Positions 43,357 to 52,112 of a DNA stretch of 64,000 bases are shown here, one piece after another; the first letter of the stretch is position 1, and every line of letters begins with the position of its first letter. The notes beneath the pieces are model-generated. The model saw only the letters and a program-made list of their open reading frames with translations. It was not told where the DNA came from and made no database searches. A program made the translations under genes and the position numbers. The stretch is from AWTP1-13 sp963775835 (lineage in GTDB: Bacteria; Pseudomonadota; Alphaproteobacteria; Rhizobiales; Hyphomicrobiaceae), in contig CAVZKV010000026.1 of NCBI GenBank assembly GCA_963775835.1, positions 124,001 through 188,000 on the forward strand, given 5' to 3'.

Positions 43357-44124
43357 TTAAGTCAAGACGATGGCGGATATTTGGCGGCCGTAGTCGCCGT
43401 CGCCTTGGTGCCCGGACCGCCGGTAGCTGAATAACAGATCCTCCCTGGCAAAGGTGCACGGCGTCGGCTCGGGCTCCCGGGCGACCCCAATCCTGCGCAG
43501 GCGATCAGCGACATAGCCCGGCAAGTTAAAATAGGGACGCACGCCCGCTTGGGGCGTGCTGAAAAAGGGTGCGCTGTCACGATCGCGGTCCAAAAAGGTT
43601 GCCTGGAACTCCCATCCCACCTCGTAGGCTGAGGGCCCGATCGCGGGGCCGACCGCCGCGGTGATGTTATCCCGTGTGGCTCCCAATCCTTCCATGGCGG
43701 CAACGGTTGCTTCCAAGATGCCCTCTAGAGCGCCGCGCCACCCAGCGTGCGCAGCGGCGACCACGCGCGCTACCGGCTCGGCGAACAAAACGGGAGCACA
43801 ATCTGCGGTCAGCGCGCTGACCGCGATGCCAGGTGTGGCCGTGACGATTGCGTCCGCGCGGGGCCGCTCGCTGTTGGGCCAGGCGGTGCTCGCCACGATC
43901 GCAACCGTGCCGTGCACCTGATGCGCGCTCAAGAGCGCACGCGCGCCGAGATGACCTTGTACCCGGCCGCGGTTTTGCAAGACCGCCGCCGGATCATCGC
44001 GGGATCCCGGCCCGCAATTGAGCGAGCCATAGATGCCCTGCGACACCCCGCCCAGGCGCGTAAAAAAGCCGTGCCGCAGTCCCGGCAAGGCGGCAAGCCT
44101 CGGAGCGAGCAGGGGGTCCAGCAT
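43357..44124 (-). CDS. pgeF: Peptidoglycan editing factor PgeF (multicopper-type laccase domain)
   Basis: A 255-residue YfiH-family protein. The metal ligands are all present: SAHQVHGTVAIV, ALTADCAPVLFAEP and VAAAHAGWRGALEGI. It starts GLRHGFFTRLGGVSQGIYGS. In E. coli PgeF removes wrongly placed L-Ser from peptidoglycan precursors. It lies 10 bases after the methyltransferase gene, in an lgt-methyltransferase-pgeF operon. Confidence 0.94.
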   Translation of the reverse strand: MLDPLLAPRLAALPGLRHGFFTRLGGVSQGIYGSLNCGPGSRDDPAAVLQNRGRVQGHLGARALLSAHQVHGTVAIVASTAWPNSERPRADAIVTATPGIAVSALTADCAPVLFAEPVARVVAAAHAGWRGALEGILEATVAAMEGLGATRDNITAAVGPAIGPSAYEVGWEFQATFLDRDRDSAPFFSTPQAGVRPYFNLPGYVADRLRRIGVAREPEPTPCTFAREDLLFSYRRSGHQGDGDYGRQISAIVLT

Positions 44125-44134
44125 GGCTTGGTTC

Positions 44135-45220
44135 TTAAGCGAAAGGCGCCGGCGAGGGAAGCCGCGGCGAGCGCACGATCAGCACCTTGAATTGGCTGCC
44201 CATGCCGGTCGGGGCCAACAGGCGTTGCACCGCGCCCTCAATTTGGCTGGCGCCGGCCGGGCTTGCGGCCATCAGGCGCGCGGCGCGCTCGACCATGCCC
44301 AAGCGACCGAAAAACTCCGCCTGGGTCATGGGGCCATCGGCGGCAAACCCGACGGCGCGCGCCTTGTCAGCGAGGGGGCCAAACTGAACGTGGGCGGTGA
44401 TGTCGCTGTTTCCAGGCTCGCTGAGGGGATCGACATAGGCGTGCCGCCGCACCGCCTGCAAGGTGTCGCCGTAGCCAGCGCGCGCCGGCCCATAGTCGAT
44501 GAAGGCGGCCATCACTGCGTCCGCCCGCTTTTTGAGGTCGGCCAGAACGACCTCCTCGCCGCTGCGGATCTCGGCCACGTCTCCCGGCCGAGGTAGAGCG
44601 TGGCCTTGGAAGGCGACGACCTCGCCCTGGCCAAACCGCAAGGCGCCGCCGCTATCGAGTTCAACCGTTCGCTCGCGCCAGCCCGCCTCCCCGAACACAA
44701 GCTGGCGGACCGGCAGTGCATCGAGAAACTCGTTGCCGATCACGATCGCCGGGCCGGGCGGCACCTCCGGGAGACGCTGATGCCAGGAGACCGCGAGGCC
44801 TGTGGCGGCCAGCACCCGCTGCTGCATCTGGCGCAAAGCCGGGCTGATCTCGACCAGATGCACGCGGACGGCGGCCAGAAATGGCGCCAGCACGGCGGCC
44901 GCACGCAGCGCGTCGGCAATGAGCGTGCCGCGGCCGGGGCCGAGCTCGATCAACCTTACCTCGGCGGGCTCGCCCAGGCGCTGCCACGTCGTAGCCGCCC
45001 AAAGTCCGATGATTTCTCCGAACACCTGGCTGATCTCGGGCGCCGTTATGAAATCGCCATCGGCCCCGATCGCGTGAGCCTTGTTCCAGTACCCATGTTC
45101 GGGATCGGCTAGGCACATCTTCATATAGGTGTCGAGGCGCAACGGTCCATCGCGGTGGATCCGCGCACGCAAGACCGCGAGCAGCCCGCGTTCGCTCGGG
45201 GGTGCCTCAGCGCTCGACAT
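44135..45220 (-). CDS. NDUFAF7-type SAM-dependent methyltransferase (COG1565)
   Basis: A 361-residue class I methyltransferase. The SAM site is VRLIELGPGRGTLIADALRA; other family marks are YMKMCLADPEHGYWNKAHAIG, DFITAPEISQVFGEIIG and VIGNEFLDALPVRQLVF. The mitochondrial homologue NDUFAF7 dimethylates an arginine of complex I. The gene overlaps lgt by 14 bases. The bacterial substrate is not proven. Confidence 0.92.
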   Translation of the reverse strand: MSSAEAPPSERGLLAVLRARIHRDGPLRLDTYMKMCLADPEHGYWNKAHAIGADGDFITAPEISQVFGEIIGLWAATTWQRLGEPAEVRLIELGPGRGTLIADALRAAAVLAPFLAAVRVHLVEISPALRQMQQRVLAATGLAVSWHQRLPEVPPGPAIVIGNEFLDALPVRQLVFGEAGWRERTVELDSGGALRFGQGEVVAFQGHALPRPGDVAEIRSGEEVVLADLKKRADAVMAAFIDYGPARAGYGDTLQAVRRHAYVDPLSEPGNSDITAHVQFGPLADKARAVGFAADGPMTQAEFFGRLGMVERAARLMAASPAGASQIEGAVQRLLAPTGMGSQFKVLIVRSPRLPSPAPFA

Positions 45221-46058
45221 GACCTGGCAAGATCGACGATTTGGGCGTGCGCTTGCTGGCCCAGCGCGCGATCAGAATGCCCGCGACGATCATCGGCAGG
45301 GAGTAGACGATGCCGGCGGTGAGAGGACCGATGGTGAACAGGTGCCCGGGGTCGGGCTCGCGAAAGAACTCGCTGAAGGATCGTGCCAGCCCGTAGCCGG
45401 TGAGAAAGACGCCGGCTAGGAGCCCCGGCTGTTGCAAGGCCTGGCGCTTGTGGATGAACCAGACCAGCACCGCAAACAGCAAGGCGCCCTCCAGCAGGGC
45501 TTCGTAGAGCTGGCTTGGATGGCGCGGGAAGGGCCCGGCGCCCGGAAAAACCATTGCCCACGGCACATCCGTGCTGCGGCCCCACAGTTCGCCGTTGACG
45601 AAATTGGCAAGTCGCCCAAAAAACAGCCCCATGGGGGTGGCGGCCGCGCTCAAGTCCAGAACGCTCCAAATGTTGGCGCCGACGCGGCGGGAAAAGTAGA
45701 TCATGGCGAGGATCGAACCGATCAAGGCACCGTGAAAGGACATGCCTCCGTTCCACACCGCCGGGATCGCCAGCGGATTGTTGAGAAAGAAGTGCGGTTC
45801 ATAAAAGAGCACGTAGCCGAGCCGTCCACCCAACAGGACCCCAATGGTCATGACCAACAGCAAATCGTCGGCCTTTTCGGGGGCGAAGGGGCGGCCTGTG
45901 GCCGGCCACAATTCGCGCCGCCGCAGCAAATATTTGACGTAGAGCCAACCCAGCAGGAGGCCCGCCATATAGGCAAGACCATACCATTTGATCGACAAGG
46001 GCCCGAGCCGCAGGGCGACCGGATCGATGGCGGGGTAGGCGATGGTGTAAAGGCGCAT
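45207..46058 (-). CDS. lgt: Prolipoprotein diacylglyceryl transferase
   Basis: A 283-residue inner-membrane enzyme that puts diacylglycerol on the lipobox cysteine. Key stretches are VWNGGMSFHGALIGSILAMI and GRLANFVNGELWGRSTDVPW, with the essential His and Arg. Seven membrane spans are predicted. The ATG at 46058 starts RLYTIAYPAIDPVALRLGP. It is the first gene of the minus-strand operon and divergent from ubiK. Confidence 0.96.
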   Translation of the reverse strand: MRLYTIAYPAIDPVALRLGPLSIKWYGLAYMAGLLLGWLYVKYLLRRRELWPATGRPFAPEKADDLLLVMTIGVLLGGRLGYVLFYEPHFFLNNPLAIPAVWNGGMSFHGALIGSILAMIYFSRRVGANIWSVLDLSAAATPMGLFFGRLANFVNGELWGRSTDVPWAMVFPGAGPFPRHPSQLYEALLEGALLFAVLVWFIHKRQALQQPGLLAGVFLTGYGLARSFSEFFREPDPGHLFTIGPLTAGIVYSLPMIVAGILIARWASKRTPKSSILPGHVER

Positions 46059-46204
46059 GGATCGGGACCTATCGGCAGCCTCGGCGCCGTGTCAAGGCCG
46101 AGCGCCCGGCCGCCACGGCAAACAGCCTTGAAGCGATCGCCGGTGCCCGCCATAGTAAGCCGTGCTAGGGCGTCGGCGCCACGCTGGGGCGATTGGATGC
46201 ACGC

Positions 46205-46471
46205 ATGACTCAGAGCAACAACCGCTTTCTCGACGAACTTGCCAAGTTGATGACGGATGCCGCCGGTGCAGCGCAAGGCATGCGCCGCGAGGTCGAAACC
46301 TTGATGCGGGCGCAGGGCGAGCGCCTGCTGCGCGACCTCGATGTCGTGCAGCGCGAGGAGTTCGAAGCAGTGAAGGAGATGGCCGCAAAAGCGCGCGAAG
46401 AAAACGAGCGCCTGGCGGCGCGTATCGCCGCGCTCGAAAGCGAGATCGCAAGCTTGCGCAAGCCGGCGTAG
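46205..46471 (+). CDS. ubiK: UbiK-family accessory factor (YqiC/BMFP domain)
   Basis: An 88-residue coiled-coil protein: NNRFLDELAKLMTDAAGAAQ, then RREVETLMRAQGERLLRDLD, VQREEFEAVKEMAAKAREEN and ALESEIASL. UbiK trimerises and supports ubiquinone synthesis in proteobacteria; the family is also called BMFP for membrane fusogenic activity. The ATG at 46205 is the family start. Confidence 0.9.
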   Translation: MTQSNNRFLDELAKLMTDAAGAAQGMRREVETLMRAQGERLLRDLDVVQREEFEAVKEMAAKAREENERLAARIAALESEIASLRKPA

Positions 46472-46706
46472 CGCCGCCGCGGCGCAACCGTCTTTCACAG
46501 GCGATCGACAGTCTGTCCCCAACTTTTACCGCAGGCAGGTCTCACCTCGCCGTGGCCTTTTTGTCCGTGGACAATCAGGCCGCCGTCTTGCAACGCACGC
46601 CGGCATGCGATTACGCAGGAGCGGGATCGAAGCAAAGGCTACGGCTTAACTCGACAAAGACTCGAAACGCAGCCATCGCGAACGAGCAAATAATAGAGGG
46701 GACGGA

Positions 46707-47204
46707 ATGGCCATCGCTGAAATGACGCGCACCCGCACGAACAACCCCATCTCCCTACTCGAGCAGATCGCCGGCAGCAACGACTGGGCCTTCGATCGCG
46801 GCAGCGAGGACGAGTTGACGCTAAACGTGGCAGGGGTCTGGACCGACTATCACGTGTCGCTCAATTGGCGCCACGACCTCGAGACCCTGCACATCGCCTG
46901 TGCCTTCGACGCCAAGATCCCCGACAATCGGCTGGCCGACGTCTATCGCCTGGTTGCGCAAATCAATGAGCAATTGTGGGTCGGCCATTTCGATGTCTGG
47001 ACCCAGGAAGGCTTGATCATGTTTCGCCAGGGGCTAATGCTGAATGGGGCACTGGCGACCACGCATCAGTGCGAAGCCCTGCTAAAGGCGGCCCTGGAGG
47101 CTTGTGAGCGCTACTATCAGGCTTTCCAATTCGTGGTGTGGGCCGGCAAGGACAGCCGCGAGGCCCTGGCCTCGACCATGTTTGAGACCGAGGGCCAGGC
47201 CTGA
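46707..47204 (+). CDS. YbjN domain protein
   Basis: A 165-residue cytoplasmic YbjN-domain protein: WAFDRGSEDELTLNVAGVWT, LNWRHDLETLHIACAFDAKI, then LVAQINEQLWVGHFDVW and HQCEALLKAALEACERYYQA. ATG 46707 follows GAGGGG. The family is placed between ubiK and proC in many Alphaproteobacteria. YbjN has been linked to stress and motility in E. coli; the molecular role is unclear. Confidence 0.88.
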   Translation: MAIAEMTRTRTNNPISLLEQIAGSNDWAFDRGSEDELTLNVAGVWTDYHVSLNWRHDLETLHIACAFDAKIPDNRLADVYRLVAQINEQLWVGHFDVWTQEGLIMFRQGLMLNGALATTHQCEALLKAALEACERYYQAFQFVVWAGKDSREALASTMFETEGQA

Positions 47205-47309
47205 CGTGCTTTTTTTGCGGCAATCGACCTCCCAATTCGTGCCGCACGACTTTAAGATCGTGCGCTGGCTGGTCGGGCGTGTCTCGGCCGTTGAATTGGG
47301 CGGTGCATT

Positions 47310-48134
47310 ATGACACTCAAACTCGATGGCTCGTTGCTGCTTGCCGGCGCGGGCAACATGGGCGCGGCGCTGTTGGCCGGTTGGCTTGATCGCGGTCTCG
47401 ATCCGAGCGCGATCCAAATCCAGGATCCCTCTCCCCCCTCGGCAACGCGAGCCCTGCTCGAGCGCTACCACCTCGCCGCCAGCCCGATGCTGGAGACGCA
47501 GCCGAAGGCCCCGGCCGTCATCGTCGTTGCCGTCAAGCCGCAGGTCATGGACGAAGTTTTCCCGGCCCTGGCGCGCCACGCCGGGCCGCACACGGTCGTC
47601 TTGTCGATTGCGGCGGGACGCACGCTCGCAGGCTTCGAACGGCATCTCGCGGCGCGCGGCGCCGTGGTGCGCGCCATGCCGAATACGCCGGCGGCCATCG
47701 CGCGCGGCATCAGCGTGGCCGTGCCAAACGCGCACGTGACCGCCTCGCAGCGCCAACTTTGTGATGCCTTGCTGCGCGCGGTGGGCGAGGTGGAATGGGT
47801 TGCCGAGGAGGGGCTGCTCGATCCGGTCACCGCTGTCTCGGGCTCGGGTCCTGCCTACGTCTTCCACCTGACCGAATGTCTGGCGGCGGCCGGCGTTAAG
47901 GTCGGGCTCGCCCCCGATTTGGCCATGAAACTTGCCCGCCATACGGTCTCCGGGGCGGGTGAACTCATCAATCGTTCAGATGCGCCCCCGAGCGCGCTAC
48001 GCGAGAGCGTGACGTCGCCCAACGGTACCACCTTTGCCGCCCTGCAGGTGCTGATGGGTAAAGACGGCCTGGCGCCGCTCATGACCGCGGCCGTGGATGC
48101 GGCCACCCGCCGCTCGCGGGAGCTGGCGAAATAG
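47310..48134 (+). CDS. proC: Pyrroline-5-carboxylate reductase
   Basis: A 274-residue last enzyme of proline synthesis. The NAD(P) site is LLLAGAGNMGAALLAGW; further marks are AVKPQVMDEVFPAL, VRAMPNTPAAIARGISV and the family signature AVSGSGPAYVFHLTECL with GAGELINRSDAPPSALRESV-region SPNGTTFAALQVL. Starts at ATG 47310; the ribosome site is weak. Confidence 0.96.
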   Translation: MTLKLDGSLLLAGAGNMGAALLAGWLDRGLDPSAIQIQDPSPPSATRALLERYHLAASPMLETQPKAPAVIVVAVKPQVMDEVFPALARHAGPHTVVLSIAAGRTLAGFERHLAARGAVVRAMPNTPAAIARGISVAVPNAHVTASQRQLCDALLRAVGEVEWVAEEGLLDPVTAVSGSGPAYVFHLTECLAAAGVKVGLAPDLAMKLARHTVSGAGELINRSDAPPSALRESVTSPNGTTFAALQVLMGKDGLAPLMTAAVDAATRRSRELAK

Positions 48135-48203
48135 GCCAGCACCCGCTGGCCAAGTCGGCGCTCTGCTCTTATTTTGCGCCGCGCGAGGATCAAGAGTATC
48201 CAC

Positions 48204-49304
48204 ATGCCCAACACTCAACCCGTGCCGCAGCCCGGCATCTTGCAGATTGACGCCTACGTTCCTGGCGAAAGCAGCGTGGCGGGTGATCTCAAGCCCATCA
48301 AGTTGTCCTCTAATGAAACACCGCTCGGGCCGAGCCCGAAGGCGGTTGCGGCCTACAGGGCGGCCGCCGATAGCCTGGCGCTTTATCCCGATGGCGGCGC
48401 CAACGACCTGCGCAAGGCGATCGCCGGTCACTATGGGCTCGACCCCGAACGCATTGTTTGCGGCTCGGGCTCCGACGAACTGATTAACCTGCTGGCGCAT
48501 GCCTACATCGGGCCGGGCGAGGAGGCGATCTATAGCGAGCACGGCTTCCTGATGTACAAGATCGCCACGCTGTCGAGCGGCGGCAAACCGATTTCGGTGC
48601 AGGAAAAAAATTACCGTGCCGACGTGGACGCCATTCTGGCCGCGGTCAGGCCCAATACCAAGGTGGTCTTTCTCGCCAACCCGAACAATCCCACGGGAAC
48701 CTACCTTCCCCACGACGAGATCCGACGCCTGCATCGGGGTTTGCCCGCCCACGTGCTACTGCTGCTCGATGCAGCCTACAGCGAGTATGTGCGCCGCAAC
48801 GACTACGAGGCCGGGCTCGAGCTGGTTGCGACCACGCCCAACACGGTGATGACGCGCACGTTTTCGAAGATCTACGGCCTTGCCGCGCTGCGTCTCGGCT
48901 GGGCTTATTGCCCGGCCGCCGTCGCCGACGTGCTCAATCGGGTGCGCGGGCCTTTCAATGTGACGGCGCCGGCCCTGGCCGCGGGCAAAGCGGCCATTTT
49001 GGACCGCGCCCACGTCGAAACCGCCGTTGCGCACAACGAAAAGTGGCTGCCTTGGGTGGCAGCCGAGCTCGAAAGGCTGGGTCTCAAGGTGACGCCCAGC
49101 GTCGGCAACTTCCTGCTCATTCACTTTCCCTCCGAGCTGGCCCGCAGCGCCAACAACGCGGACGAGTTCCTAAAAGGGCGCGGCATCATCCTGCGCCGGG
49201 TTGCGGCCTATGGATTGCCCGGCGCGCTGCGCATGACGATCGGCACCGAAGACGACAATCGCCGCGTCGTTGCGGCCTTGCAACAATTCATGGGGCAACC
49301 ATGA
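48204..49304 (+). CDS. hisC: Histidinol-phosphate aminotransferase
   Basis: A 366-residue class II PLP aminotransferase. Marks are KLSSNETPLGPSPKAV, FLANPNNPTGTYLP, LLLDAAYSEYV and the PLP lysine in TRTFSKIYGLAALRLGW. Such alphaproteobacterial HisC enzymes placed next to tyrA often also act on aromatic amino acids. The stop overlaps the tyrA start (ATGA). Confidence 0.94.
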   Translation: MPNTQPVPQPGILQIDAYVPGESSVAGDLKPIKLSSNETPLGPSPKAVAAYRAAADSLALYPDGGANDLRKAIAGHYGLDPERIVCGSGSDELINLLAHAYIGPGEEAIYSEHGFLMYKIATLSSGGKPISVQEKNYRADVDAILAAVRPNTKVVFLANPNNPTGTYLPHDEIRRLHRGLPAHVLLLLDAAYSEYVRRNDYEAGLELVATTPNTVMTRTFSKIYGLAALRLGWAYCPAAVADVLNRVRGPFNVTAPALAAGKAAILDRAHVETAVAHNEKWLPWVAAELERLGLKVTPSVGNFLLIHFPSELARSANNADEFLKGRGIILRRVAAYGLPGALRMTIGTEDDNRRVVAALQQFMGQP

Positions 49305-50236
49305 CGGCTCACGTTTTCGAGCGCGTCGCTCTGATCGGGCTTGGCCTGATCGGGTCATCGCTCAGCCATGCCATGCGCCGGGCCGGTCTTGCCCGCAGCA
49401 TCGTCGGCCACGCGCAATCGGAAAAGACGCGCGACACGGCGCTGCGGCTGGGGTTGGTCGCCTCCGTCTACGCCAGCGCGGCAGAAGCCGTTGAGCAAGC
49501 GGATCTCGTCATCCTGTGCACGCCGATCGGAGCCTACGCGCCGATTGCTCGGTCGATTGCTCCGGCCCTCAAAACCGGCGCCATCGTCACCGATGTGGGC
49601 TCCGTCAAGGGTTCCGTTGCACGCGACGTCGGCCCTTGCATTCCGGCGGGCGTGCATTTCATTCCCGGGCACCCGATCGCAGGCACTGAACATTCCGGGC
49701 CGCATGCGGGGTTCGCCGAGCTGTTCGATGGCCGCTGGTGCATTCTGACGCCCTCGAATGCTGCCGATGCCGTGGCCGTCGAAAGGCTCAAGGCCTTTTG
49801 GCTGGCGCTCGGAAGTCATGTCGAGATCATGGACGCGGAACATCATGATCTTGTCTTGGCCATCACCAGCCATGTACCGCACCTCATTGCCTACAACATC
49901 GTCAATACCGCGCGGCACCTGGAGCGCGTGACCGATAGCGAGGTGATCAAGTTTTCCGCCGGCGGCTTCCGCGACTTCACCCGCATTGCTGCCTCCGATC
50001 CCATCATGTGGCGCGACGTCTTCCTCAACAACAAGGAGGCGGTGCTGGAAATGCTCGGCCGCTTCACTGAGGATTTGACGGCGCTGCAGCGTGCCATCCG
50101 CTTCGGGGAAGGCGCGACCTTGCATCAGCTTTTCATCGAGGCGCGGGCGACACGGCGCAGCATTATCGAGGCCGGGCAGGACACGGCGGCACCCGATTTC
50201 GGCCGGCACGCGGGTGGTAAGCCCTCCGGCACATGA
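49301..50236 (+). CDS. Prephenate/arogenate dehydrogenase family protein
   Basis: A 311-residue TyrA-type enzyme for tyrosine synthesis: NAD site VALIGLGLIGSSLSHAM, then TDVGSVKGSVARDV, FIPGHPIAGTEHSGP and LAITSHVPHLIAYNIV, where the His residues contact substrate. It is translationally coupled to hisC and to the chaC-like gene downstream (both ATGA overlaps). Whether it prefers prephenate or arogenate cannot be read. Confidence 0.94.
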   Translation: MTAHVFERVALIGLGLIGSSLSHAMRRAGLARSIVGHAQSEKTRDTALRLGLVASVYASAAEAVEQADLVILCTPIGAYAPIARSIAPALKTGAIVTDVGSVKGSVARDVGPCIPAGVHFIPGHPIAGTEHSGPHAGFAELFDGRWCILTPSNAADAVAVERLKAFWLALGSHVEIMDAEHHDLVLAITSHVPHLIAYNIVNTARHLERVTDSEVIKFSAGGFRDFTRIAASDPIMWRDVFLNNKEAVLEMLGRFTEDLTALQRAIRFGEGATLHQLFIEARATRRSIIEAGQDTAAPDFGRHAGGKPSGT

Positions 50237-50919
50237 CGGCAGCGACGCCCGAGCACTGGATTTTCGCCTACGGCTCTTTGATGTGGCGGCCCGGGTTCCC
50301 GCATGAAGAGGCCCAGCACGCGCGCTTGATCGGCTATCGGCGTTGTTTTTGCATCTACTCGATGCATCACCGGGGCACGCCCGCGCGGCCCGGCCTGGTG
50401 CTCGGCCTCGATCGCGGCGGCACCAGCGAAGGTATTGCCTACCGCATCGCGGCCGCCGACTATGCCACGGTCGTGCGCTATCTGCGTGGGCGCGAGCAGG
50501 TGAGCGGCGTCTATCGCGAGGTCAATGTCGCGGTGGCCCTGCTAGGCGGCAGCAGGCGCGAGGTCATGGCGCTCACTTATGTGGTTGAGCGCGCGCACCC
50601 GAGCTACGCCGGCCGCCTGCCTTTGACGCTTCAGGCGCACCTGATCAGGGGCGCCCGTGGTGTGTCCGGTCTCAATCTCGACTATCTGATCAGCACGCTC
50701 AACCACCTCGCCGAGCTTGGCATCCGCGAGCGCGACTTGCAGCGACTGCTCGCCATCATCGGCCCGCACACGGCGCGCGGTAGGCCGACCGATCACGCCA
50801 ATCCCTCGGTCAGGGCGATGCTGCGCGCGACCCGGCGACTGCCGGTGTCGGTGCCCGTGCGTGGACTGAAGCTTGATGCGCGCCGCCGCTTCCTGCATCG
50901 CCAAGGCGTTCTGCTCTAG
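50233..50919 (+). CDS. ChaC-type gamma-glutamylcyclotransferase
   Basis: A 228-residue enzyme of the ChaC group, which cleaves glutathione to 5-oxoproline and Cys-Gly. The substrate loop is WIFAYGSLMWRPGFP; further marks are GYRRCFCIYSMHHRGTPARP and GVYREVNVAV with the likely catalytic Glu. It is coupled to tyrA by an ATGA overlap. Confidence 0.92.
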   Translation: MTAATPEHWIFAYGSLMWRPGFPHEEAQHARLIGYRRCFCIYSMHHRGTPARPGLVLGLDRGGTSEGIAYRIAAADYATVVRYLRGREQVSGVYREVNVAVALLGGSRREVMALTYVVERAHPSYAGRLPLTLQAHLIRGARGVSGLNLDYLISTLNHLAELGIRERDLQRLLAIIGPHTARGRPTDHANPSVRAMLRATRRLPVSVPVRGLKLDARRRFLHRQGVLL

Positions 50920-50935
50920 GGGCCGCACTGCGGCC

Positions 50936-52081
50936 TCAAGATGAGTCGGTGCTGCCGTATTTGCGTTCGTAGCGCGCGACGAACGACGGCGATGTCGACC
51001 TCAGTCGTTCGCCGTCGATGTGGCTTGAGCGCCTAAGATAGCTCATGGCGAGCTGCATAGGGTCGAGGCGCAAGTGCTCGGGAAACCGACGATACCAATC
51101 GGCCGAGCGGAGCGAGGCGGCCACCAATTTTTCCACGCTCGGCCGTCGTTCCGCCTCGTAGCGCCGCAACGCCGCGGAAATTTGCCCCAACTCGGCGTCG
51201 GCCAGATTGTTGGCAAGCGCCAGGGCGTCCCCCAACGCCAGGCGCGTCCCCGAGCCAATCGAATAGTGCGCGCTATGTGCCGCATCGCCGATCAGGACGA
51301 CGTTGCCCGCCGCCCATCGCTCGTTGCGCACGCAAGGAAAATTGCGCCAGATCGACTTGTTGTCGATCAGCGGTGCCCCCTGCAAAGTCGCGGCAAAAAT
51401 CTGTTCGCACAGCCGACGCGAGCCCGCCGCATCGGCCCGATCCAGGCCGGCGCGGTGCCAGGTCGCCGGGTCGCACTCCACGATGAAGGTGCTGCGGTCC
51501 GCAGCATAGCGGTAGTGATGCGCATTGAATGTCCCCAATTCGTTGGCGACGAAGGTCTGCGTCAGGGTGTCGAACGGGCGGTCGGTGCCGTACCAGACAA
51601 AGCGATTTTCAAGCTCCGAGGTGGAGCCGCCAAAACCACTGATGAGCCGGTTGCGCAGAAAGGAATTGATGCCGTCGGCGCCGACGATGAGATCGTATCC
51701 TGATAGGGATGCAAGCGAAGTTATGGTGTGGCCAAACTCCATCTCGACGCCGGCCTCGCGCGCCTGTCCCTGCAAGAGACGCAGTAGCTCTAGGCGTCCG
51801 ATGGCCGAGAAGCCGACGCCGTCAATCGTGACGCGTTGGCCACGATGCACGATGGCAATGTCCCGCCAACTCTCGAGCCGCGGCGCGATAAGCTCGAAGG
51901 TTGGCGCGTCCGCCTCGCGCAAGAACTCCAGCGCACTTTGCGAAAATACGACGCCGAAGCCCCAGGTGGCGTCGGCCGGGTTCTGTTCCCACAGCCGCAC
52001 CGCATCACCGGCGTGACGCCTTTTCCACAGTGCCGCGAAATACAGGCCGGCGGGGCCTCCGCCCAGCACGGCGATGCGCAT
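50936..52081 (-). CDS. FAD-dependent monooxygenase (anthraniloyl-CoA/salicylyl-CoA hydroxylase-like flavin domain)
   Basis: A 381-residue group A flavin monooxygenase. FAD sites are RIAVLGGGPAGLYFAALWKR, YDLIVGADGINS and VVLIGDAAHSAHYSIGSGTR. WGFGVVFSQSALEFLREAD and NAHHYRYAADRSTFIVE are typical of the flavin domain of anthraniloyl-CoA monooxygenase and salicylyl-CoA 5-hydroxylase. The anthraniloyl-CoA enzyme carries a second (old yellow enzyme-like) domain; here only the hydroxylase part exists. ATG 52081 has AAGGG. No CoA ligase is next to it. The substrate is unknown. Confidence 0.85.
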   Translation of the reverse strand: MRIAVLGGGPAGLYFAALWKRRHAGDAVRLWEQNPADATWGFGVVFSQSALEFLREADAPTFELIAPRLESWRDIAIVHRGQRVTIDGVGFSAIGRLELLRLLQGQAREAGVEMEFGHTITSLASLSGYDLIVGADGINSFLRNRLISGFGGSTSELENRFVWYGTDRPFDTLTQTFVANELGTFNAHHYRYAADRSTFIVECDPATWHRAGLDRADAAGSRRLCEQIFAATLQGAPLIDNKSIWRNFPCVRNERWAAGNVVLIGDAAHSAHYSIGSGTRLALGDALALANNLADAELGQISAALRRYEAERRPSVEKLVAASLRSADWYRRFPEHLRLDPMQLAMSYLRRSSHIDGERLRSTSPSFVARYERKYGSTDSS

Positions 52082-52112
52082 TAGACGCCCTTCCAATGGC
52101 TCAATGGAGCAC

